From assembly GCA_030635405.1 (NCBI GenBank), contig DAOVZA010000147.1, positions 1-6,167 on the forward strand: a stretch of DNA of 6,167 nt, written 5' to 3'. Below the pieces are notes generated by a model. It had not been told where the DNA came from. It did no database searches and worked only from the letters and a program-made list of their open reading frames with translations. Position numbers and translations under genes: made by a program. The DNA comes from Desulfocapsa sp. Its GTDB lineage: Bacteria > Desulfobacterota > Desulfobulbia > Desulfobulbales > Desulfocapsaceae. Numbering within the stretch: position 1 is the first letter of the stretch; each line of letters opens with the position of its first letter. Below are positions 1 through 4,750 of this stretch, one piece after another.

Positions 1-2
1 AT

Positions 3-395
3 CACTTGGGGAAATTGGAATTAGACGGCCAACCTCAACCGCATCCTTACCCGAAAATATCTATGGTTGACGCGTGGGGGAGGACGGCCATAAGCCCTTA
101 TGATACAACATGGGGTGGGCTAGCTCTTGAAACCTCTTTATCGAGTTTTGAAAACATGGTGTTCTATGCTTCAAAAGCTTCAAATGAATATACCATCTAC
201 CAAACTTACTTGAGTGATGACAATAATGCCTACTGGCAAACAAGTAGCACGCATACACTTTCTCACTTTTGTGCAGTTACATTAACTGGTAGTGACAATC
301 CACCGATAGCACCAGTTCCAGAGCCAGCAACTATGCTCCTTTTTGGAACAGGCCTGATAGGGCTTGCCGGCTCCAGAATCAGAAAGAAGAAATAG
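3..395 (+). CDS. PEP-CTERM sorting-domain protein, 3' part
   Basis: The frame is open to the left edge of the window, so the true start lies upstream and about 130 C-terminal residues are visible. The last 26 residues form a PEP-CTERM sorting signal: a V-P-E-P motif, a hydrophobic helix (ATMLLFGTGLIGLAG), then a basic tail (SRIRKKK). In this family the signal is recognised by an exosortase, which processes the exported protein and places it at the cell surface or in the extracellular matrix. The preceding region is rich in Ser, Thr, Asn, Tyr and Trp, as in secreted beta-rich domains, but I recognise no specific domain. A TTG at position 6 could be called as a start, but nothing supports it. 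The sorting signal is secure; the function of the ectodomain is unknown. Confidence 0.85.
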   Translation, partial: HLGKLELDGQPQPHPYPKISMVDAWGRTAISPYDTTWGGLALETSLSSFENMVFYASKASNEYTIYQTYLSDDNNAYWQTSSTHTLSHFCAVTLTGSDNPPIAPVPEPATMLLFGTGLIGLAGSRIRKKK

Positions 396-431
396 TAGTA
401 AGGTTATACCTGAAATATACACATCACTGAC

Positions 432-467
432 AAAGGCAGATTCAACATATAGTCGATTCTGCCTTTT
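432..467 (+). terminator. Intrinsic terminator of the PEP-CTERM gene
   Basis: A perfect 9-bp stem (AAAGGCAGA at 432-440, TCTGCCTTT at 458-466) encloses a 17-base loop. The second arm ends in a short T-run (TTTT, 464-467). It begins 37 bases after the TAG stop, where a rho-independent terminator is expected. The A-run on the 5' arm means it could also work weakly from the other strand. Confidence 0.7.
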
Positions 468-584
468 CTATTCCACCATCTAGGGTCATCTTACATAAAG
501 GTACGTAACGCGACATAGGAAATAGTAAAACGAGTCATGAAGGTGAATGGGTCACTGATTCTTCCTGATAACTCTCTCTCACCG

Positions 585-650
585 CTAATGGCCGCCGTAA
601 ACTTTCCGTCTATGCACAACAGCCAAAACCAGAATAACGATCTCTTCCTG
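585..650 (-). pseudogene. Severed C-terminal tail of the RelE-family toxin
   Basis: Directly after the toxin's TAA (651-653), the same frame continues for 21 sense codons to a TAG at 585-587. It reads QEEIVILVLAVVHRRKVYGG-H. This is the expected end of a RelE/StbE toxin: a final beta strand (IVILVLAV), then the H-R-R-x-V-Y signature. No frame change is needed, so one nonsense change (for example CAA or CAG to TAA) separates this tail from the body of the gene. In RelE-family enzymes the C-terminal Arg and Tyr contribute to mRNA cleavage, so losing them should inactivate the toxin unless the TAA is read through. Confidence 0.75.
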
Positions 651-875
651 TTAAACCTCGCCGATCAGGCGATAATCACCGACTCGATACTTCCACAGGC
701 CGGATAATGACCGGCGCAATGGATCGCCATACCTCTGCGGATCATCGTCTGTCTCAATGCGTTTTTTGAGATATTTTAAAATATCCCTCTGGGTCTGTTT
801 CCCAAGCTTCTTGAGTTGCCGCGTTGCTGTTTCTGAAAATTTAACCTGCCAAGTCAAGTTCCTTCTCCACTTCAT
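651..875 (-). CDS. RelE/ParE-superfamily toxin, truncated by an in-frame stop
   Basis: The 74 residues match the body of a RelE-type mRNA interferase: an opening strand (TWQVKFSETA), a helical pair (RQLKKLGKQTQRDILKYLKKR), the D-P-x-x-Y-G-D-P-L segment, and G-L-W-K-Y-R-V-G-D-Y-R-L-I. The usual length is about 85-95 residues; this frame ends early and the homologous tail follows the stop in the same frame (585-650). The ATG at 875 overlaps the antitoxin gene by 35 bases and lacks a clear ribosome site. A TTG at 857 (L-T-W-Q-V-K-F) starts where family members start and has GGAG/AAGGA just upstream, so it is a better start candidate. Overlap with the antitoxin indicates translational coupling. 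The toxin is probably inactive. Confidence 0.75.
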   Translation of the reverse strand: MKWRRNLTWQVKFSETATRQLKKLGKQTQRDILKYLKKRIETDDDPQRYGDPLRRSLSGLWKYRVGDYRLIGEV

Positions 876-1068
876 CCAACGTGTAAGTCTTTTCCCGGCC
901 CTTGCGGATACGCTCCAGAGTTTTTTCGGCTAAATAGACATCTTCCATCTCATCGAGCTGGCCTAGGATAGCCTCTTTAATATAAAAGGCCTTTGTCCTT
1001 CCTGTTGCAGCAGCAAGATCATTTAATCTTTGTTCTGCCTCTGCGGGCAATCGAACTGAAGTAGGCAT
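841..1068 (-). CDS. RelB/CopG-type antitoxin, ribbon-helix-helix
   Basis: This 75-residue protein has the form of a type II antitoxin. Residues 3-8 (TSVRLP) make the DNA-binding beta strand, and residues 9-45 make the two helices of a ribbon-helix-helix dimer (EAEQRLNDLAAATGRTKAFYIKEAI contains the turn). The charged C-terminal half (EKTLERIRKGREKTYTLDEVEKELDL) would bind and neutralise the toxin. The ATG at 1068 is preceded by a strong Shine-Dalgarno sequence, GGGGAGGA, 6 bases away. It overlaps the downstream toxin frame, the normal order antitoxin then toxin, and is expected to repress its own promoter with the toxin as co-repressor. The frame is intact although the toxin is broken. The family is clear; exact subfamily naming is not. 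Confidence 0.85.
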   Translation of the reverse strand: MPTSVRLPAEAEQRLNDLAAATGRTKAFYIKEAILGQLDEMEDVYLAEKTLERIRKGREKTYTLDEVEKELDLAG

Positions 1069-1089
1069 ATGTGTTCCTCCCCATCAATG

Positions 1090-1133
1090 TGTACTCTTTG
1101 TATCTCTTGTATTCATTTTGGCGAAGAAATCAA
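1090..1133 (-). promoter_or_regulatory. Candidate promoter and repeat operator of the toxin-antitoxin genes
   Basis: On the minus strand a TTGATT (1128-1133) and a TACAAG (1106-1111) are separated by 16 bases, a weak but acceptable sigma-70 pair. The -10 lies about 40 bases before the antitoxin ATG. Overlapping it, TACA occurs three times at exact 9-base steps (1108-1111, 1099-1102, 1090-1093) with similar GAGA/AAGAG spacers. Ribbon-helix-helix antitoxins commonly bind short tandem repeats over their own promoter, so this array is a plausible operator. The promoter call is inferential. Confidence 0.4.
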
Positions 1134-1171
1134 CCTGTTCTTGCATGTACCTGTGTTGGGGGAGAGGTGGT

Positions 1172-1450
1172 TCACTTCTGTGGTCTTAGGTCACGGATTC
1201 GCTCTGGAGGGAAATGTCGATAAAATGTTGTCCTTCCAATACCAAGCGTTTTTATGATATCAGAAATAAAGGGATAGTTTTCAGTATCTTTAAGCATGGC
1301 TTGCGCTATGCGTGTTTTATCCTCCGTCATCAGTGTTGGTCTTCCTCCAATACGGCCTTTTTTACGTGCTGACTGAAGACCGGCCCTGGTGTTTTCGACA
1401 ATTATTTCTCGCTGGAATTGATCAAAAGCGGCATTCATATGGAAAAACAC
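1172..1450 (-). pseudogene. Serine resolvase/invertase fragment, C-terminal part only
   Basis: The translation starts within the long E helix of a serine recombinase (FFHMNAAFDQFQREIIVENTRAGL), continues through the R-K-K-G-R-x-G-G-R-P linker and ends in a helix-turn-helix DNA-binding domain (IISDIIKTLG-like: SDIIKTLGIGRTTFYRHFP). Resolvases are about 180-200 residues and begin with a catalytic domain carrying the nucleophilic Ser. Here that domain, about 110 residues, is absent. Homology starts right after a TGA (1451-1453), and I found no resolvase-like sequence in the two upstream minus-strand frames I translated as far as about 1570. A GTG at 1450 and an ATG at 1438 could start a 88-92 residue DNA-binding remnant, but no ribosome site is evident. 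It is read as debris of a mobile element; resolvase genes next to toxin-antitoxin pairs occur in Tn3-family transposons. Confidence 0.8.
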
Positions 1451-1562
1451 TCAACATGGGCACATTCTAACCACACACCTTTGTAGCGAGAGGAAAAGAG
1501 AAAAATAAAGGTTGCGAGAGTAATATTTTCCACTTCCTGGTAGGGAACTGTTAAGATTATTC

Positions 1563-1607
1563 TGTCAGATAAAATTGAAGCTCATTTTTAAAATTGTCAG
1601 ATAAAAT
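1563..1607. repeat. Pair of 13-base direct repeats, resolvase half-site-like
   Basis: TGTCAGATAAAAT occurs exactly at 1563-1575 and again at 1595-1607, a 32-base step. The region lies between the resolvase fragment and the LysE-family gene. The TGTC-x-GATAA core resembles the half-site bound by Tn3/gamma-delta resolvases (TGTCYGATAAT type), and resolvase sites normally lie just upstream of the resolvase gene, as here. The repeats are direct, not inverted, and no good inverted partner is seen, so an intact res site is not shown. They may instead be operator or promoter elements of the exporter gene, since each contains a TAAAAT that could act as a -10. Confidence 0.55.
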
Positions 1608-1624
1608 ATGAACAACTACAAATT

Positions 1625-2260
1625 ATGACGATTTTCGGGGTAACAAATCTGTGGCTTTTTGTTGTTGCAGGATTGATCTTAAATATCACTCCAGGTGTTG
1701 ATTTACTCTTTATAACAAGCCGCAGCGCTGCCCAAGGAAAAAAAGCAGGAGTCGTGGCTGCTCTTGGTATTGGTGCCGGTTGTTTCTTTCATGTGGCGAC
1801 GACAGCCCTAGGTTTCTCAGTAATTCTGGTTTCCTCAGCAATTGCTTTTACCGTTGTAAAGTATATTGGTGCTGCGTATTTGTTTTATCTTGGAATCAGC
1901 ACATTTTTGAGTCTGAATAAAGAAAAAAGCACTGAAACTCAAGCTCTCGCACCTGTTCCACTCAAAAGAATTTTCCGGCAGGCTGTACTTATCAACATTC
2001 TTAATCCGAAGGTAGCTCTTTTCTTCATGGCTCTTCTTCCGCAGTTTGTTTCACCTGCTGCGCCCCAACCGGCCTTAGCTTTTCTGTTTCTCGGATTGGT
2101 TTTTATCGTGAATGGAACGATTGTTAATATTCTGTTTGCACTTTTAACTTCTGTTTTGGCTGTAAAGCTTCAATCCATCTCCTTTCTTCCTCGGTTTTTA
2201 AAATCTATTGTTGCAAGTCTTTTTGTAACCCTGAGCGTTCGTTTGGCCTTCTTTGAATAA
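1625..2260 (+). CDS. LysE/RhtB-family amino acid exporter
   Basis: This 211-residue inner-membrane protein has the length and profile of the LysE/RhtB translocators, which export amino acids or related small metabolites by proton-coupled transport. Visible hydrophobic segments lie at about residues 7-24, 43-64, 66-92, 119-141, 150-180 and 187-210. Family landmarks are present: N-I-T-P-G near residue 20, the R-x-A-A-Q-G-x-x-x-G loop at 33-42, and I-L-N-P-K at 125-129. The usual T-P-G-P reads T-P-G-V here. No clear Shine-Dalgarno sequence precedes the ATG. A six-codon frame starting at 1608 ends in a TGA that overlaps this start, which may be chance. The substrate cannot be told from the sequence. 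The gene stands alone, convergent with the minus-strand small gene. Confidence 0.9.
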   Translation: MTIFGVTNLWLFVVAGLILNITPGVDLLFITSRSAAQGKKAGVVAALGIGAGCFFHVATTALGFSVILVSSAIAFTVVKYIGAAYLFYLGISTFLSLNKEKSTETQALAPVPLKRIFRQAVLINILNPKVALFFMALLPQFVSPAAPQPALAFLFLGLVFIVNGTIVNILFALLTSVLAVKLQSISFLPRFLKSIVASLFVTLSVRLAFFE

Positions 2261-2290
2261 AAAAACCCTTCCAGATATTCTTGGAAGGGT
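2259..2290 (-). terminator. Intrinsic terminator, minus strand (distal of two)
   Basis: A perfect 9-bp stem (ACCCTTCCA 2265-2273, TGGAAGGGT 2282-2290) has an 8-base loop. Read on the minus strand it is followed by a run of seven T (complement of 2259-2265, the first of which pairs in the stem), the classic rho-independent form. On the + strand no T-run follows, so it would stop LysE-gene transcripts only poorly. It lies about 75 bases after the stop of the 56-residue gene and fits as that gene's terminator. Confidence 0.75.
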
Positions 2291-2317
2291 CATAGGGAGG
2301 GAGGAAAAGCTATATGG

Positions 2318-2341
2318 AAAAAATCGATGATTAGTCGATTT
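2318..2341 (-). terminator. Candidate weak terminator, minus strand (proximal of two)
   Basis: AAATCGA and TCGATTT (2321-2327 and 2335-2341) form a 7-bp stem with a 7-base loop. Read on the minus strand, the second arm runs straight into further T, giving six T in a row. The stem is A+T-rich and weak. It lies 24 bases after the small gene's stop and upstream of the stronger terminator, so it may be a first partial stop or a 3' stability element. Confidence 0.45.
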
Positions 2342-2364
2342 GTAAAGCGTAGAGAATGCAGTGC

Positions 2365-2535
2365 CTATGGGGTGACAAGCATTCCGTCGTGCTGAAACTT
2401 AACGAGTAGTGTGCGCTGTAGTTCGAAAATCTCACCTGTAATTTTTTGTATCTGGCTTGTATCCGGATTGCTCTTCTTTTGGAGAAGTCGTTTTGTTGTG
2501 CGTCTGATTGCAATTTCACGGAGTAAAAGTTTCAT
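2365..2535 (-). CDS. Unrecognised 56-residue basic protein under a sigma-54 promoter
   Basis: The frame starts at ATG 2535 with AAAGGA three bases upstream and ends at TAG 2365-2367. It encodes 56 residues, too short for many gene finders. The protein is soluble and mostly helical in appearance. An N-terminal strongly basic helix (residues 1-21, with REIAIRRTTKRLLQKK) is followed by a short Asn-Pro-Asp break and a second amphipathic helix (about 27-47, SQIQKITGEIFELQRTLLVKF), then a short tail, GMLVTP. A helical hairpin is plausible. There is no signal peptide, no Cys and no membrane segment. I do not recognise the family. The case for a real gene comes from alignment of parts: a perfect sigma-54 promoter 54 bases before the start, a ribosome site and two terminators, all on the same strand. 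Conditional expression through a sigma-54 activator is implied. Confidence 0.65.
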   Translation of the reverse strand: MKLLLREIAIRRTTKRLLQKKSNPDTSQIQKITGEIFELQRTLLVKFQHDGMLVTP

Positions 2536-2588
2536 TGTTCCTTTGTGGTGTAAGAAGTTTTCAATGTCGTAAGTTATGCTGTTATTAG

Positions 2589-2604
2589 AGCAAACTGTGT
2601 GCCA
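2589..2604 (-). promoter_or_regulatory. Sigma-54 (RpoN) -24/-12 promoter
   Basis: The minus strand reads TGGCACACAGTTTGCT, which agrees with the sigma-54 consensus TGGCAC-N5-TTGCW at every defined base. The GG (2602-2603) and GC (2590-2591) have the required 10 bases between them. The predicted transcription start is near 2578, giving a leader of about 43 bases before the ATG of the 56-residue gene. Sigma-54 promoters need an ATP-driven activator bound upstream. Possible dyads lie at the expected distance (ACTGCAGT at 2714-2721 and the hairpin sequence at 2732-2769), but no activator site is established. Confidence 0.75.
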
Positions 2605-2731
2605 GAATTTGCTGTATTGCGTAAGGCGTTGAAAATGTGTTCGTTTGTTCTTTTGTGTGGTGTGCGTGCGCGAGATGTTACTGTGGGAATGAGTAGAAAA
2701 TATACATCTTATGACTGCAGTGAGTAAATTG

Positions 2732-2769
2732 TACCCAGCTGATTTGATATTTATGGGTCAGCACGGGTA
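2732..2769 (-). terminator. Imperfect hairpin just after the methyltransferase gene
   Basis: TACCC/GGGTA (2732-2736, 2765-2769) and GCTGA/TCAGC (2738-2742, 2758-2762) form a two-part stem with a small 1-by-2 internal loop and a 15-base terminal loop. It begins three bases beyond the stop codon of the ogt-like gene on the minus strand. No T-run follows, so it is a weak terminator at best and more likely an mRNA 3'-end structure. It also falls roughly 150-190 bases upstream of the sigma-54 start, where activators bind, so a dual reading is possible. Confidence 0.35.
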
Positions 2770-2771
2770 AC

Positions 2772-3254
2772 CTATCTATTACTTTCCAAATCCAGTAAAA
2801 ACTTCTTCACATCCAGTCCCCCTGCGTAGCCAGTCAACTTTCCAGACTTCCCAATCACTCGATGGCATGGAACAACTATTCCGATAGGATTTAGACCGTT
2901 GGTTCTGCCCACTGCCCGTACAGCTTTTGGATTACCGATGAGTACTGCCTGGTCGGAATAGGAGCATGTTGTACCATAGGGAATTGTCAACAGTGCCTGC
3001 CAGGTCTGTTTTTGAAACTCTGTACCTTCCAAATAGATGGGTAAGTCAAATTCGGTACGTTCTTTAGCAAAGTATTCCAGAAGCTGCGTTTTTGTGTTCT
3101 CAATGATTTTGTTGGAATCACTGATGATATAGTCCGTTGACTTCTGCACCAGTTTCCAGTTGGGATCAAAATGGATGCTTCTCAAATGAGTATCATCTGC
3201 TGTTATGTGTATAAGGCCTGCTGGAGATGACAGCTGCTGATAGTATGTTTTCAT
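2772..3254 (-). CDS. ogt: Methylated-DNA-[protein]-cysteine S-methyltransferase
   Basis: This 160-residue protein is an O6-alkylguanine-DNA alkyltransferase of the Ogt/MGMT family. It transfers the alkyl group from O6-methylguanine (and O4-methylthymine) in DNA to its own Cys in a single-use reaction. The acceptor is C130 in P-C-H-R-V-I-G. R113 in K-A-V-R-A-V-G, 17 residues earlier, matches the Arg that fills the flipped-out base's place in human MGMT. N122 in G-L-N-P-I and the closing G-Y-A-G-G-L-x-x-K-x-x-L-L motif are also in place. Residues 1-70 are the variable N-terminal domain. The ATG lies 6 bases after the TAA of the Ada-AlkA gene with no good ribosome site, which suggests one operon with translational coupling. 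It supplies the activity that the upstream Ada-like protein lacks. All key residues are intact. Confidence 0.95.
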   Translation of the reverse strand: MKTYYQQLSSPAGLIHITADDTHLRSIHFDPNWKLVQKSTDYIISDSNKIIENTKTQLLEYFAKERTEFDLPIYLEGTEFQKQTWQALLTIPYGTTCSYSDQAVLIGNPKAVRAVGRTNGLNPIGIVVPCHRVIGKSGKLTGYAGGLDVKKFLLDLESNR

Positions 3255-3260
3255 AATGTT

Positions 3261-4658
3261 TTATTTTGCTAAGGTTACGGCAAACTCATTCCATATATAA
3301 TGTGTCATATATGAATGGTTTGTTCTCCAGTGGGTTTCATTAACGAGCCCCTTTTCCAGCGCTCTTTTTATGATGAGATCATTTTTTGGAAATGCATCAG
3401 CATCACAGAAACAGCGCATCATTATCATTTCCGTTGTCCATGGTCCGATTCCTCTTATTGAGAGTAACAGTTTTCTTGTTTCATCAAGATCTGCACTATG
3501 AGAAAAAGAAAATTCATCATTTCGAACCATGGCGGATAGTATTCTGATTGCATCGGCCTTCGTTCTTGTTATTCCGATTGTTTCAACTTCTGCATCCATG
3601 AGTGTGGCTGGCGTTGGGAATTGATAGATAGAGTCTTCAGAAAGTTTGATCCCAAATTTTTGAATAAGTTGGGAAAGCTTCAACGTGGCCTGTTTTATAG
3701 AAATGAGTTGACTCAGAATAATTGAAATCGCTGTCTCAAAAGGATCAAAGCTGCCAGCTACCCGAACTCCTGCCTGTGTGGAAGTAAGTGTATCCGGTAA
3801 ATGTGCTGGATTATGATCCACATCAAAAAGCCTGCGCAGTTGAAGTAATATTTGAGGGATTTGATTGAGTTTCACTGCCGTTAAGCAGACTTGTAATGCA
3901 TCCTTTTGCTTGTTCAGTGTGACACGTGCCGTTGAGAAGGATTTCTGGTGTGGAATATACCGTTCATAATATTCAGATGTAACACTCTCTATTCCATAGG
4001 ACGCGTGTCTTTTTAAAAAGGCCAGGATAGAGTCGAAATCATAGGGCTTTCGAATTAAGAGATTGAGAACCAATCCATCTGCCTGGCTTTTTTGAACAGA
4101 ACTCTTTTTACGATACTGTGACGGTGGCATATGGCAAGAGGCTTTAAAAATTTCGTTGAAACGTCGAATGGATTTAAAACCCGTTGCAAAAGCGATATCT
4201 CCAATCTGTTTTTCTGTTTCGAGGATAAGTTGCTTAGCAAGATGCAGTTTCCGGGTTTGGATAATCTCAATGACCGTTGCACCCAGTTGCTCCATGAAGA
4301 CTCTTCTTAAATGTCGTGTCGAGCAGGAAAGTTTTTCAGCCAGAAACTCAACACTTTGATTGCTGCCACGGTTTTCTTCGATTAAATGGAGTGCCTTAGA
4401 GACTATACTTCCCCCAGTGTTTATACTTTTACAACCAGGTGCTAAATCAGGACGGCATCTGAGGCAGGCCCGGTAGCCAGCTTTTTCAGCAGCACTTGGG
4501 CTTTTGTAGATGATGATGTTTTGAAATTTTGGTTTGGCGGGACAAACAGGTCGACAGTATATTTTTGTGGTTGTAACTCCGCAATAGAAGCGGCCGTCAT
4601 AACGCGGATCTCTACGCTCGATTATTTGTTTGTAGTCGGATTCTGTAAGTTTTTTCAT
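3261..4658 (-). CDS. Ada-type regulator fused to AlkA DNA glycosylase
   Basis: The 465-residue protein has three parts. Residues 1-75 are the Ada zinc domain, with Cys 35, 39, 65 and 68 in the C-R-P-x-C and C-x-x-C arrangement. C35 should accept methyl groups from DNA phosphotriesters and so act as the damage sensor. Residues 84-186 are an AraC-type DNA-binding domain with two helix-turn-helix motifs (LAEKLSCSTRHLRRVF; IGDIAFATGFKSIRRF). Residues 195-465 are an AlkA domain that excises 3-methyladenine and other alkylated purines: an N-terminal lobe, then helix-hairpin-helix I-R-G-I-G-P-W-T (401-408) and catalytic Asp D427 in P-K-N-D. The same architecture is known in the mycobacterial Ada-AlkA. 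An ATG at 4715 would add 19 residues unlike the family and leave only 35 bases to tag, so M at 4658 is preferred. Neither start has a strong ribosome site. Confidence 0.93.
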   Translation of the reverse strand: MKKLTESDYKQIIERRDPRYDGRFYCGVTTTKIYCRPVCPAKPKFQNIIIYKSPSAAEKAGYRACLRCRPDLAPGCKSINTGGSIVSKALHLIEENRGSNQSVEFLAEKLSCSTRHLRRVFMEQLGATVIEIIQTRKLHLAKQLILETEKQIGDIAFATGFKSIRRFNEIFKASCHMPPSQYRKKSSVQKSQADGLVLNLLIRKPYDFDSILAFLKRHASYGIESVTSEYYERYIPHQKSFSTARVTLNKQKDALQVCLTAVKLNQIPQILLQLRRLFDVDHNPAHLPDTLTSTQAGVRVAGSFDPFETAISIILSQLISIKQATLKLSQLIQKFGIKLSEDSIYQFPTPATLMDAEVETIGITRTKADAIRILSAMVRNDEFSFSHSADLDETRKLLLSIRGIGPWTTEMIMMRCFCDADAFPKNDLIIKRALEKGLVNETHWRTNHSYMTHYIWNEFAVTLAK

Positions 4659-4750
4659 AATGATCAACTTAACGTAGTCTGTTTCAGGTAACTGGCGGTT
4701 TTCGGACACTACCATTTTTTTTTAAAAAAGGAATTTCTTTCAGGAGTAAT
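4659..4750. promoter_or_regulatory. Divergent control region of the alkylation-repair genes
   Basis: These 92 bases separate the starts of ada-alkA (minus) and tag (plus) and must hold both promoters. They contain a nine-T/six-A tract (4715-4729) with the palindrome TTTTTTAAAAAA at 4718-4729, likely to bend or melt easily, and the tag ribosome site AGGAG at 4742-4746. Because the Ada-like protein is an AraC-type activator encoded next door, methylated Ada probably binds here, but I see no clear copy of the E. coli Ada box and no convincing -35/-10 pair. Confidence 0.45.

Noticed and set aside
61..258. A 65-codon frame antisense to the PEP-CTERM gene
   Set aside because: Lies wholly opposite a supported coding frame and has no family resemblance.
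1069..1257. A 62-codon + strand frame with a Cys-rich start (C-x-x-C motifs), possibly a small zinc protein
   Set aside because: It starts inside the antitoxin's ribosome site region and overlaps its promoter and the resolvase remnant on the other strand. There is no ribosome site, and the C-x-x-C pattern arises from the complement of the repeat operator.
1451..1560. Possible frameshifted N-terminal half of the resolvase upstream of the fragment
   Set aside because: I translated two minus-strand frames upstream of the fragment, the fragment's own frame for about 30 bases past its TGA and one other as far as about 1570. Neither contains the catalytic-domain motifs of a serine recombinase, so deletion or replacement fits better than a frameshift. 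The third frame was not worked through.
2331..2519. A 62-codon minus-strand frame overlapping the small gene
   Set aside because: It is out of frame with the 56-residue gene, which has the ribosome site and the better-placed start, and it runs through the proximal terminator hairpin.
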